A stretch of 64,000 bases of DNA, taken from the NCBI GenBank assembly GCA_039621445.1, contig CP154956.1, forward strand, positions 50,393,302 through 50,457,301, written 5' to 3'. Made by a program: the position numbers and the translations under genes. Positions 34,499 to 43,634 of the stretch are shown here, piece after piece (position 1 is the stretch's first letter; every line of letters starts with the position of its first letter). Origin of the DNA: Euglena gracilis (lineage: Eukaryota; Euglenida; Euglenophyceae; Euglenales). A model generated the notes under the pieces. That model saw only the letters and a list, made by a program, of their open reading frames with translations. It ran no database searches and was not told where the DNA came from.

Positions 34499-34559
34499 TT
34501 GTAAGTAACTGGTTGTTTTTGATCCCTCTGGCAGGGCTGGATATGGGTGTTGGTTTGGG

Positions 34560-34630
34560 AAAACACCTATACCTATATGTCCACCACTTATACCTATACC
34601 TATACCTATATCTCGCCTATATCTTCAAAC
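34560..34630. repeat. CTATAC microsatellite
   Basis: Imperfect ACCTATACCTATACC units followed by CGCCTATATC. Confidence 0.8.
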
Positions 34631-34905
34631 ATTGCTGATCATACACCGACAATTGGTCATCAATGGCCCGAGATGGCTAATATGGGCACAAAATGGATGA
34701 AAATAGCAAGATGACTCAGAATTTGGATCCCAAAACAAAATTTTGAAGTGATTCTTGAACTTCACTTCAACCTCGACTTCTCCAATGCAGCCTCGGTGGA
34801 AATCAAGCACTGCAAATGTCTTTCCCCTGAAAATCCTTTTATTACGAGACATATAAAAGATATTGCATTACCATGTTCTGTCCTCATTCCTCTGTTTACT
34901 CTCAG

Positions 34906-35283
34906 TCCGCCTTTGAAGGATGATGGGGATGAGCCAGTTTCAAACCCTAATCTGAAGGACGAGGCCGAATCAATCAGGTACTAAATATCAATTTTGTGTT
35001 CCTCCGCTCATCCACCACAGACTGATGACTGACGAGGAGTTCTCCGCACCACATGTTCCCGACACAGAGACAATTTCCAGGTATCCACAAAAAAACCCCT
35101 GAAATTTGACGGCCACCGGTTCCACAGTGACCACATCATTGCCATCAACTGTGACGAAGACCACGTGGACCTCACCCAACTTCCGGTCGCCACAACGCCA
35201 TCCATAACGTTGAAAACCGAGGAGGACGACGACGGTCCAGCTACGGCGCGGAACGTTGCCCAGTGGTCAACTTGGGCAAATTA
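34906..35283 (+). CDS. Hypothetical acidic protein, three exons, cut off by a MITE
   Basis: Exons 34906-34977, 35021-35080 and 35128-35283 are joined by two GT-AG introns of 43 and 47 nt. Both introns are phase 2 (exon ends in AG before GT) and both end CCACAG or CCACCACAG. The frame is kept throughout: PPLKDDGDEPVSNPNLKDE, then LMTDEEFSAPHVPDTETIS, then DHIIAINCDEDHVDLTQLP and a run ending TEEDDDGPATARN. No domain is recognised; the acidic, disordered look suggests a linker region. The third exon runs into the C13 run of the GAGCTATTCCC element at 35283. That insertion either splits the gene, is itself part of an intron, or marks its 3' end. Upstream exons are uncertain. Confidence 0.6.
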
Positions 35284-35651
35284 CTGTGCCCCCCCCCCCC
35301 GAGCTATTCCCGTCCCCGGGACCCTTTACGGCCCAATGGGAACAGTACGGGGGGAACAGCTCGGGGGGGGGGGCCCGAGGTCCCCCCCCCCGAGCTATTC
35401 CCATACCCGACCCTCGGGCAACCCAAAAGGGGTCATTTTTGGCAACTTTTTTGGATGTTCGCAAAAAATGGTCAATTTTGTGCACATTTGCCAAAAGGTG
35501 ATTTTTGAAAATGGTCCAAAACGTCGATTTCTGACCACTTTCTTAGGAAGTTCTTTATAAAAAGTGCTATGACAGTGAGCTATTCCCGTACCCCCAATGG
35601 GAATAGCTCGGGGGGGGGGGGGAAGAGCTCGGGGGGGGGAGGCACGGTATT
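35283..35651. repeat. MITE-like element, GAGCTATTCCC-word family, copy 1
   Basis: Left end TACTGTGCCCCCC then GAGCTATTCCC; right end GGGAATAGCTC, a G-run and GGCACGGTA. The word GAGCTATTCCC occurs in both orientations five times. The centre is A/T-rich (CACATTTGCCAAAAGG, GACGTTTTGG reversed). An inverted copy sits in the decayed recombinase gene at 44164-44469. Confidence 0.85.
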
Positions 35652-35822
35652 GCGCCCCGCCTGAGGAACACTCTGTCGAAAATTAGGACCTCACAGATGT
35701 CCCCTCTGTCTTTCCCACCGCCGAGTAACGTTCCGCTCCTGCGCCCAGCAGCTCCGTAGCGCCTCCCCCCCCCTGACCAACCCCCTCTGCCTCGTGCTGT
35801 GTCCCGACTGCCTATATAACAG

Positions 35823-35990
35823 GAGAAATGTGGTTTTTGTGGTGTTGCCACTCCCAAAAATCCAAATTGTGTGGGGCTGAGGAAAGTGGCGTGTGACACC
35901 TGCGGTTTGGCATACCATTTTCATTGACAACATTTGCAGCGACCACCAAAGTATGGCTCTTTTTTGTGTAAAACGTGTCGTCTTCCGTGA
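35823..35990 (+). pseudogene. PHD-like zinc-finger exon with TGA at a metal-ligand position
   Basis: After an AG acceptor (35821-35822) the frame reads EKCGFCGVATPKNPNC, VACDTCGLAYHFH, stop, QHLQRPPKYGSFLCKTC. The spacing CxxC-17-CxxC-4-Hxx[stop]-13-CxxC matches a PHD finger (Cys4-His-Cys3) exactly, and TGA replaces the Cys that follows His-x-x. Two bases distinguish no other sense reading: TGC or TGT to TGA is one change. PHD fingers usually read histone tails and are also found in transposon proteins. The exon ends with TGA at 35988. It may belong to the split gene at 34906-35283. Pseudogene, read error and UGA recoding are all possible. Confidence 0.5.
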
Positions 35991-36635
35991 CGTCTGCCAC
36001 TCCTTGTCGTAGTGCTCGAAGGCAACTTCTGGCCGTTTCTTGTGTTGTAGAGTGCCCCCGACTCGCCTCACTCGTTGAGGACCACCCGGCCTCTCAACCT
36101 CTCGCCGAATTTTCATGCTGGCGATTTCTCCATCTTACACGTGACTGCCACAGATGCCCTAATGGAAAACGTGTCCTTGCCACAGATGCCCTATGGAAAG
36201 CGTGTTCATGACCACGAATTTCACGGCAGGCATTTGGCGGGCTGAACACGTTTTTAAAAAATTTGTTATCAGTCATCTCGCAACTCATGGCACCAAATTC
36301 CGCATGCATTTGTGCCTTTGTACTGTTTATTCAGCCTAGACACGGGTTCCCGCCCAAACCACTGTCTCAGACACTGGTTTGGGCGGGAAATTTCCGCTGC
36401 AGGGCGTCCTAGACGCCGGTTCGGGCGTGAACTCAGTGTCCCCATGCACGGTTTCAACTATGTGAAACAATAGGAGTCCGCAAAATCCCTCATTTTGCCA
36501 AGAGTTTTTGGGTATATTTTAGCATAAGTGACCAATATTGGTATTCCTTCTTTTTGTTTTCTTTGCATTTGAAGGCCCAAACCATCGGGGAAAAAATTCG
36601 AGATTTTTTGATAGGGGAGGCGAGGTCATGGGGTG
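35991..36635. other. No gene recognised; GGTTCGGGC repeats
   Basis: AATGGAAA-CGTGT and CCACAGATGCCCTA are duplicated at 36150-36200. At 36330-36455 CGCCCAAACC and GGTTTGGGCGGGAAATTTCCG form an inverted repeat of the family seen at 33545 and 29455. Confidence 0.45.
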
Positions 36636-37034
36636 GGCCGACCCCAGGGTCAGCCCACTACGACCCTGGGGTCGGCCCCAAGGTCAGCCCACTCGACCTT
36701 AGCGACCTTAGCGACCCTAGGGTCGTAGTGGGCCGACCTTCTGTCTTTTTGATTTTCCCTCCTTCTCTTCAAAGCTGCTGAATTTCGGGCATTCAACAAC
36801 ATTTTTGTGACTACCCTCACCCCCCCCCTCAAAGTGTCCCCCCCTCTCAAAGTGGCCAAAATGGTTTGGAGATTTTGGTCCCCCCCCCCCCTCAAAAGTG
36901 GCCATATTCCTTTGGCGCAAAAGGCCGAAGGCCAAAATTTGACCTCCACCCAAAAGTGTCTCCCCTGCCAGAGTGGCCATTTTGGGGTCCCACATTGCCT
37001 GGAGGGTGGCCACTTTGAGTGGGGGGGGGTGTAC
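36636..37034. repeat. Palindromic GGGCCGACC block and MITE-like CTCAAAGTGGCC element
   Basis: 36640-36735 repeats TGGGCCGACCCCAGGGTC and its inverse several times. 36812-37034 begins TACCCTCACCCCCCCC then CTCAAAGTG and ends CCACTTTGAGTG, a G-run and TGTA. The CTCAAAGTGGCC word recurs, with a TTTGGCGCAAAAGGCC hairpin beside AAAATTT at about 36912. Confidence 0.7.
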
Positions 37035-37067
37035 ATCGTGGACTCTTAACACGGTTTCAACATTGTA

Positions 37068-37160
37068 TCGTGTTCTGATCCCGGTTTTTTACCAGGAAAA
37101 CCGGGGGCGCCTTCGGCTCCCCCAGTTTTCCTGGTAAAAAAAAACGGGATCAGAACACGA
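37068..37160. repeat. Long perfect foldback hairpin
   Basis: TCGTGTTCTGATCCCG pairs with CGGGATCAGAACACGA, and ACCAGGAAAAC with GTTTTCCTGGT, around GGGGGCGCCTTCGGCTCCCCC. Arms are about 45 bases with a small mismatch at the T/A run. Preceded by GTGTACATCGTGGACT, also found at 41660. Confidence 0.9.
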
Positions 37161-37685
37161 AACACCTTATAGAAATCAATCCTGGGGTGGAGTTAAAGCG
37201 CACAGGAGTTTCTTTTTTTGAAGGAGTATTGGGAACCCCAAGTCGAGGGAAGGGGGTGCCTCTTTTTTCTTAAAAGCGAATCGAAAAAGAAGAAGAGGCA
37301 TTACCCAATGAGTGGGACGTGTTAAAAAATACTAAGGTGTTGGAAAGGAAAAGGTGGAAAATGGGAATTTTTGACAAAGTGGGCTGGATATGAGGGTGGA
37401 CAAAAAACGGCAATTGCTTTCAGAAAATTGGCAATTGTTTTGAGAAAACTGACAATTGTTTGGAGAAATTATTTAGAGATAATTGACCAATTACCCCCCT
37501 CCCCTTTGTCTAACGACCACCCCTTTATAATGACCACCCCCCGGTCACAGGTTGCAGGTAATGGGGGGGCGTACGACCACCCCCCCCCCCGACAGCTTGG
37601 CATGTCAAGTTCTTGGTTTGTGCTGTTATTTCTCCACAAGTTGCCCATTTGTGAAGGACTCCGGGGTCAAGGTCCTTGGTGTGCC
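37161..37685. other. No gene; short repeats and a GTCTAACGACC-word fragment
   Basis: AATTGTTTTGAGAAA-type repeats at 37405-37475, then a fragment of the TCGTTGGAC family (GTCTAACGACCACC, GTACGACCACC) with C-runs at 37490-37600. Confidence 0.45.
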
Positions 37686-37689
37686 ACTC

Positions 37690-38040
37690 TGCCATCCTGA
37701 AGGTGACGCTTTGCCCGACAGATCTGGCGCAAACGTGTGGATGGTGTTGTGAAGGCATGTAACTCCCGGTCGTATGGAAGGCTGCACATTCAGGGCGGCC
37801 CATGAAAAGAGTTATAACGCGAAGAAGGTCATTGATTTTGCATGATGTCAGGCAATATCGCAGAATGGTGAACTGGAGGTGTGCCTGGGGGAGTCTTGAG
37901 AGTCCCTCATTTAACCAATGGCTGAAGCCCTTGCCGTCTGTCCCAATTGACAGACAATCCGTGGGTAGGGGCCTACCCGAAACACTTGGTGTTCCTTCGG
38001 TGTTCCCCAGGGCCCCCTCAGACACTTTGGTGTGTCTCTA
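37690..38040 (-). pseudogene. Possible non-LTR reverse transcriptase C-terminal relic
   Basis: The minus-strand frame reads SIGTDGKGFSHWLNEG, then AHLQFTILRYCLTSC and KINDLLRVI. The order GS/T-D-xxF ... Q-L-x-LLR-C ... (K/R)-(I/L)-N-x-LLR is seen just after the RT core in many non-LTR elements. The frame loses similarity after that, and no catalytic YxDD is present here, so only a fragment survives. The similarity was judged by eye and is short. Confidence 0.35.
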
Positions 38041-38601
38041 AGAGGCATAAGCCATCCTTGGTAACGTTGTGCTATGGGTCGGCGATCTATCACTGTTGAA
38101 AGATGCGCAGAGTCTTCCTCACACCTCCCAAAAGTGGTGGAATGGACAGTTTTCCACGGCACGGCAAACAGTTCTAGCAAGGACCCTGCCCCCCCTACTG
38201 ACCAAGTCCAATTTGCAGCCAATGTCAGCCGCATGCCATGGCTTGGGCTGCTGCCACCCCAAGCACGGGCACCCGCACTTTGTTGTCTTCTGCTGAATTT
38301 CGCTTCCTTTTGCATTGGAACATTGCCATGCCGCTCACAGAGGGTGCTTCGTCAGGAAAGACATTCTACCCGAAATGCCAAGGACATTGGATGTTTCTGG
38401 ACATCAACTGCTATGTAGCAAATTCAACAACCTTCACAAGCGACATGCAGCGGTCCAAGTCTTCCTCACCTCCTTGGCTCAACGCGCCAGATTCCAAGCC
38501 AAAAAGGAATAACGGGCTGATGACAATTCCTGACCTCGTCGATGTCTTCATCCCTCGCCTTGACGGCGAGGGTCCGGTCGCGGTGACAGTGATTTTTCCT
38601 T

Positions 38602-39019
38602 TGGGGGTGCGCACTTTTTAGGGAGGTAGTTTCGAACCTTTGGGAGGTGCGCACTTATTAGGGCACTGCGCACAATCAGGGCACTGCACACTTACCATTA
38701 CCCCCCCCTAAACGACCCCCCCCCCTAAGTGGCCCTCCGGGTCCAGTCGGGTCTGGCCGGAACATGGATGAAATTTTTCGTAAGTTAAAATGGTCATAAA
38801 ACACCTCATTTTTTCAAAAAATCTTCGAAAAAACTCCCGACCCGATAGTCAAAACGGGTGTAGATCACGAATTTCACACAAAAAATTCCTCCCAAAAATG
38901 GTGGGGGGGTGATATCAAGATTTTGTTTTCCGACCCCCCTAAGTGCCCCCCCCCCTAAGTGGCCCTCCGGGGTCCTGGCCGGGACAAGAGGGGGGTCATT
39001 TAGGGGGGGGCAATGGTAT
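38602..39019. repeat. One end of an AGTGCGCACC element, then a CTAAGTGGCCCTCC-word MITE
   Basis: 38602-38690 has GGTGCGCACTTTTTAGGG, GTAGTTTCGAA and AGTGCGCACTT (family of 9270-9667). 38693-39019 starts TACCATTACCCCCCC and ends GGGGGCAATGGTA. Its word CCCCCTAAGTGGCCCTCCGG occurs near both ends, with an A/T-rich centre. Confidence 0.7.
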
Positions 39020-39344
39020 TAGGGGCGGGGGTTTAAAACCCGGCGTTAGGAACCCCGGTTCTGTTCAAAACCGGGCAGCCGGTTTGGGACTGCATTTTGT
39101 GCAAAAAAGTGTGCCAGTGTGACCCGAGAAACGAAAATCTCCTTGGCTGAAGGGGGATAAGAGGCACAATTGCTGAGTGCAAAATATCATGGATGAGTGG
39201 CGGCAAGCGTTTTGTAGTTTTTGAGGCGGGGGGAGGATTGCTAGGCATACAGGGAGCCGTAGCTGCAGCAATTGCATGGCAAAACATATTGCCGGCAAGG
39301 AAACACATTGCGGAAATTTTAGCTGGCACCCACTGGGTTTTTTC

Positions 39345-39625
39345 AGAAGTACAGTTGGTAAATTTTGGGTGGACCCCCCTGGGTGATTTCAGAAATACGG
39401 TTAAACGTTGACTGCCCACCCCTGGGTTTTTTGTTAGAATTACGGTTGGGAAATTTTGGCTGGCCCCCCCTGGTTTTTTTTAGAAACACGGTTGTTAAAT
39501 GTTGGCTGGACCCCTGGGTTTTTTGGGAGGGAAATTTTGGCCGGACCCCCTGGGTTTTTTTATTGTATCACAGTTGGGAAATTTTGGCTGGACCCCGCTG
39601 GGTTTTTTTTCAGAAATACGGAGAA
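39345..39625. repeat. ~50-bp tandem repeat, about six units
   Basis: Each unit has TTCAGAAATACGGTT, GGGAAATTTTGGCTGGACC and CCTGGGTTTTTT with small changes. The Trp/Gly/Phe-rich frames across it come from the repeat. Confidence 0.85.
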
Positions 39626-39773
39626 CAGGGCTGGAACCCCCATGGCTTTTCCAGAGTTTGGGGGAGCAGGGATGGATAGAGGTAGAGGGATAGAGGTAGA
39701 CGTGACGGACCTCCAATTGTGGCCTCCTCTGCTTCTCAATCCCCCAAACTCCTTGCTTTCTTTTCCCTTATAG

Positions 39774-39930
39774 TGACGAAAGCCATGGACGAGAAGGCTG
39801 CGGGATGGCAGGGGGATCCATCCAGCACCATTCTCACTGAGGATGAATTGATAACAGTGGTGTCCACGGTTGACGAAAACAACATGAAGAACCATCAACC
39901 CAAATTTTCAGCCACAGACAAGCGTCTGCG
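39774..39930 (+). CDS. Hypothetical exon
   Basis: A good acceptor (CTTTCTTTTCCCTTATAG, ending 39773) is followed by about 52 open codons with natural protein composition: AMDEKAAGWQGDPSSTIL, then TEDELITVVSTVDENNMK and FSATDKRLRTL. A possible donor (GCGTACCC) lies at about 39931 just before a C9 run. No domain is recognised and no partner exon is certain. It lies immediately left of the recombinase element, so it may belong to the host locus into which that element went. Confidence 0.45.
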
Positions 39931-40070
39931 TACCCTCCCCCCCCCACAATATGCCAACTTCCCGCCGCTGCGTTGCTTCTTGCTTCCGTTCACCAGTATG
40001 TCAATCGTTCCATGCATTCTGGTTATGCTGTAACCCTATGGAATATTTTTCATTCATAACACGGTACTAC

Positions 40071-40180
40071 ACAAAAATCGTCCATGTCACCCGGACACAC
40101 CGTGTGTCCGGGTTATGGGCGCCGAAGGCGCCCATAACCCGGGTACACGGTGTGTCCGGGTTACAATGGACGATTTTTGT
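40071..40180. repeat. Foldback hairpin at the left of recombinase element A
   Basis: ACAAAAATCGTCCAT pairs with ATGGACGATTTTTGT; CCGGACACAC and CGTGTGTCCGGGTTATGGGC extend the arms to a GCGCCGAAGGCGC centre. A hairpin with the same ATCGT...GGGTTAC plan flanks copy B (45417-45484). Confidence 0.9.
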
Positions 40181-40280
40181 CTATATCCGTTGACTAAGAG
40201 GCCCAAGACACACACTGTGTCTCGTGGAACTTAGCCACGCAATGTCTACCCCGTATTTTTTTGCGATTTTTTGTCAAATT

Positions 40281-40419
40281 TTCAGTTCACGAGGACACAC
40301 ACTGTGTCTCGTGGACTGCCAGTCCACGAGACACAGTGTGTGTCCCAGTCCACGGGGACACACACTGTGTCTCGTGGACTGCCAGTCCACGAGACACAGT
40401 GTGTGTCCTCGTGAACTGA
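40281..40419. repeat. Perfect palindromic array, left
   Basis: 139 bases symmetrical about CCCAGTCCACGGGG. It contains four alternating copies of GACACACACTGTGTCTCGTG, each itself partly palindromic. Confidence 0.95.
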
Positions 40420-40567
40420 AAAAATCAAGAATTCCCACTGGTCCGACCAACAAGTGCCCCCCAATAACTTGGCCTTTCGGCAACTTTTGGCTTAGAGCAT
40501 AAAGGTTTCTCGTGGACAAGTTTTACCACATCCCACTACCTGTCCTTGCAATTTTTTCTTTCGGAAA

Positions 40568-41167
40568 ATGAAGAAGACCGCAAACAGTGTGGACCGCATG
40601 CTGCCCCGACCCCCGAAACCAGATGAATTTGTTGCTACACTGGAAAAGTATTTGGTCGATTTGCAGAAGGGCCCTGCTGTTGACCCAATACACGGTACGT
40701 TGTTGGCCAACGTGTTGGAAGAGAAGCCAAAAGGGACCGCAAAGGCTGAGCGTGTAGCTGTTACACGCCTGTTGGAGTTCCAGCAGGTGTGTAAACATCT
40801 GAACGCTCAGTATGAGGACCTGGATGGCTTTTTTCCCGCATGGGCTGGTTGGGTCATTGACCCCAGATATTTGTTTGATGAGGCTACCCTCATCAATCAA
40901 GCTGAGCAACAACGCCGGGCACAGTGTGGCACCACATTCAAATTCGAGACATACCTGCCTTCTACTGTCCGAGGTCATTTCAACTCTCTCGCACGGGTGT
41001 TCACATCTGTTGACCCGGACGGCACTCTGGTTCCATCTTCCAAAAAACAGTTTCCGCAACTGAACCGCCTCATGACGTCGGCTCTGACGCGAGAGAGTTC
41101 CCGGAAAGCTGTGGGCAAATTCGCGCCAACTGTCTCTCAGCTGTTACAGCTCACGGTTGTCCGGTGA
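40568..41167 (+). CDS. Tyrosine recombinase, N-terminal (core-binding-type) half
   Basis: 199 residues from ATG (40568, after CTTTCGGAAA) to TGA. The start is supported by copy B, whose ATG region gives the same MLPRPPK-x-x-EF motif. Blocks: MLPRPPKPDEFVATLEKYL, then RLLEFQQVCKHL, then AGWVIDPRYLFDEAT and STVRGHFNSLARVFTSV, and then the SRKAVGKFAPTVSQLL helix. The DPRYL to PTVSQ part looks like the helical core-binding domain of phage-integrase-type recombinases. Copy B continues into the catalytic region (GFCTGYRPEFLRRL, the first active-site Arg), but in A the palindromic array follows within 75 bases, so the catalytic domain is gone. Alone, the product could bind DNA but not cut it; a role as a regulator is speculation. 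Confidence 0.7.
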   Translation: MKKTANSVDRMLPRPPKPDEFVATLEKYLVDLQKGPAVDPIHGTLLANVLEEKPKGTAKAERVAVTRLLEFQQVCKHLNAQYEDLDGFFPAWAGWVIDPRYLFDEATLINQAEQQRRAQCGTTFKFETYLPSTVRGHFNSLARVFTSVDPDGTLVPSSKKQFPQLNRLMTSALTRESSRKAVGKFAPTVSQLLQLTVVR

Positions 41168-41242
41168 CCATCTTTCCACTGCCCTGCTGCATTGCATTAG
41201 ATGTAGAACACCTCGCATTTCTGGCAAACACCTTTTATTTTT

Positions 41243-41366
41243 CAGTCCACGAGACACAGTGTGTGTCCCAGTCCACGGGGACACACACTGTGTCTCGTGG
41301 ACTGCCAGTCCACGAGACACAGTGTGTGTCCCAGTCCACGGGGACACACACTGTGTCTCGTGGACT
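41243..41366. repeat. Palindromic array, right
   Basis: Same alternating GTCCACGAGACACAGTGTG units as on the left, starting after TTTTTCAG. Confidence 0.95.
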
Positions 41367-41433
41367 CAGTCCACGAGACACAGTGTGTGTCTTGGGCCTC
41401 AGTCCACGGATATAATGCAAATGTACCGTGCAT

Positions 41434-41610
41434 GTAACACGTGTACATTGTACGGAAAGCGTGGTTACTCTTTTTCGTAACACGTGTACACTGCAGCAAA
41501 GCGTGTTTACTCTTTTGGTGACACGCGTACATTGTACGGAAAGCGTGTTTACTCTTTTTGGGAACACGTGCACATTGTACAGAAAGCATGTTACAAACAC
41601 GTGTACACCA
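41434..41610. repeat. ~43-bp tandem repeat outside element A
   Basis: Four units of AACACGTGTACATTGTACGG, AAAGCGTG and TTTACTCTTTTT. Followed by two GTGGACT(G)AACACGG boxes (41625, 41658), the second of which matches 37030-37055. Confidence 0.9.
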
Positions 41611-41689
41611 CCGCTGTAAACGTGGACTGAACACGGTTTTCACGGCCGGTGTACATTGTGGACTTAACACGGTTTCAATTGCATACCTC

Positions 41690-42335
41690 TGTTCCCCTTC
41701 TCTACCCTTCACGACCCCAGGTCCCACCCACCCACCCACCTAGAATCAAGCTTCTCACCTGACCCGTCGGGTCTCTTATACCAAAATGTCATCCCCACCT
41801 TTAGAGGTTCCATTTCTTTCCTTCCCTTCTTTATCCTGGATAATTGGCACTTGGCGGAGGGGGCCATCTGGTGGAACGTCCGAAAAACACCCATGGTTGC
41901 CAGCGGAGGTGAAAGAGGGGACCCATAGGTTGCACTTTGCAAGATGACTGCAAGGCCCCTTTTTCCAGCCTCCCTAGAAAGAGTGGACAGTGCCGAGTGG
42001 AGTTGCATGGGGGAACCCAACAGATGTCCGTCGTCGAGTAACCAGCCTTGTCATTCTACAGAAGCCTTCAAGTCTTCAAGCATGTCTTGTGGACCCCCTG
42101 CAAAAAGGGCAGGACCACACGGACCCCTTGCTGTGCCCCTCCGAGGGATAGCAACATCGATTTCCCACAAAACAGGGAATGTGGGCCGTAACAACTCTCC
42201 AAGCATGGCAGGGCGGATGGGCATCTGCGGCGAACACCGTCGAGGGCTGAGGCGCGAAACATGTCGTTGAAGGCGTTTGTGTCAATTTGAAGGAAGCCCC
42301 ATCGTTCTTCCTTTTTATTGTGAAGATCATCAACC
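41690..42335. other. No gene recognised
   Basis: Overlapping frames on both strands with ordinary composition and no domain; no convincing splice chain. Confidence 0.35.
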
Positions 42336-42338
42336 ATC

Positions 42339-42638
42339 TACCATGCCCCCCCATATTGTACCCCCCCCTAGGAGCCATTTTTGAGGGGGGGGGGTACATT
42401 ATGGGGGGGGTACATTATGGGGGGGTCCCTCAGAGTGGGGGGGTACAGAGATTTTTTAGCCCATTTTCTTGCGTCCTCCGATGGAGGCCGGAAATATAAG
42501 ATCTGCCGAATTTTCACCGACCCGATAAAAATCTTCCGGCCGCCTTCGGCGGCCAAATTTTGGTCAAAATTTTTCGGGGGGTCGGGGGGGGGGGGGGGAC
42601 ATTATGGGGGGGGGTACAATATGGGGGGGGGCATGGTA
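42339..42638. repeat. MITE-like element, GTACATTATGGGG-word family
   Basis: Left end TACCATGCCCCCC then ATATTGTACCC; right end GGTACAATAT, a G-run and GCATGGTA: near-perfect inverted ends. The word TACATTATGGGGGG occurs four times. The centre has GGCCGCCTTCGGCGGCC beside AAATTTTGG (42536). Confidence 0.85.
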
Positions 42639-42759
42639 TTGCAGACCCATGGCTATCAGACTGCAAGCATTTCAGACTCTGACACCCGGAGGTATTGCAA
42701 AAACTGGCTCCTGCACTAGACATTTACTCTAACTTTCAGATAGTCCCCCCCCCCATGGA

Positions 42760-43035
42760 GCTAGAAACCACGGGGGAAAACTTTCGACCGGGTCACCACC
42801 GCAGGTACTCTTACCATGCCCGTGAAGCTAAGCCTGAAGGTAATGAACAAGAGTCCCTCTCTGAGCTTGGTCACAAAGAAGTGCTGTGTGTCTTTGACTC
42901 ATTCAGGTAAAAAAAGTTGAAGATCAAAACTAAGTGCCCTTGTGGTATTCTTTCACAGATCACGGAACAGGCCATTGATTGGTGCTTGGCGGATCACTAC
43001 TGAGAATGCCTTTGTGTTTGTCGTCCCCATGGATT
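42760..43035 (+). CDS. Hypothetical protein, two exons around a 52-nt intron
   Basis: The exon ending at 42907 and the exon starting at 42960 are joined by a GT-AG intron (42908-42959) ending TTCTTTCACAG, phase 2 like the introns at 34978 and 35081. The frame reads MELETTGENFRPGHH, then LSELGHKEVLCVFDSFR, then SRNRPLIGAWRITTENAFVF and VVPMDWQFW. It then runs into a G9 run at about 43045 and C-run repeats beyond 43140. The left boundary is uncertain: the ATG at 42764 follows a C10 run. No family recognised. Gene pieces with the same intron style recur at 34.9 and 39.8 kb, which suggests one broken or several small genes in this region. Confidence 0.45.
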
Positions 43036-43634
43036 GGCAATTTTGGGGGGGGGGGAACTTTCGACCGAGACCAAAATTTCTGTTTTCGGGCCGAAAATGG
43101 GGAGTAAATACTCGACCAGGGAAATATAACGGAAAGCTATTGTACCCCCCCCACCCCCCCACAGCCCCCCTATCACCCCCCCCACACTTGACCAGTGTGC
43201 GGTCGACGCCAAGTGTGTGTTGAACCCATTTTGGGACACACATTGGCATAAAGAGGTCCCCCCAAAACCCCCCAAACACGGATTTTTTCACACCTTTGAA
43301 GATTTCACAACTTTTTCTCACAGCTTTGATTCTCGGAGGTTTTTGAAGCAAAAAAACGCCAGTGAAAGAAGGCAAAATATTTCCAAGAGAAAACATGTCA
43401 ATAACCAAAATTTGGTGCAATTCTTTTTGACTTGCACTATTTTCACCACTCCTAAAAACTACTGACACTTAAACCTGAAGTTTTTGACTTTTTATTTGTG
43501 AAAATGATGTCTCTTTCGTGAAAAACTGGAGTCCAAACATATATTATCAAGCCCACGGCCACGGATGGGGGGGTTTGGTGGCCTTCGACCACCGCGGCGG
43601 GGAGGCGGGGAGGGGGGCTGTGCCCCCCCCCGCC
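43036..43634. other. No gene; C-run blocks
   Basis: C-rich run block at 43145-43190 and G-run block at 43595-43640 around A/T-rich DNA with short frames. Probably a further repeat element. Confidence 0.4.

Larger units (their letters stand above)
40182..41414 (+). mobile_element. Tyrosine-recombinase element A with nested palindromic ends
   Basis: A 45-47 nt terminal inverted repeat (TATATCCGT, GGCCCAAGACACACACTG, TGTCTCGTGGA) bounds the element at 40182-40228 and 41370-41414. Inside each end is an array of head-to-head GTCCACGAGACACAGTGTG units (40281-40419 and 41243-41366). The ORF of 199 residues between them matches the N-terminal half of the recombinase in copy B; its catalytic half is missing, so copy A is probably non-autonomous. 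No target duplication is evident, as expected for a recombinase that uses a phosphotyrosine link. Copy B shares the outer hairpin, the GACTAAGAGGCCC box, the A/T spacer ending TTTTCAG and the ORF, but has different array words. Confidence 0.75.

Noticed and set aside
34018-34566. Minus-strand 182-residue ORF
   Set aside because: It is the complement of a plus-strand frame with recombinase-like order and has no domain itself.
34180-35990. UGA reassigned to a sense codon in this genome
   Set aside because: Expected residues at the suspect TGAs differ (Arg, Cys, possibly Lys), so no single reassignment explains them; kept only as a check.
40281-41402. CRISPR-like array
   Set aside because: Units alternate in orientation, with 0-7 base gaps and no unique spacers; they are palindromes of an element end.
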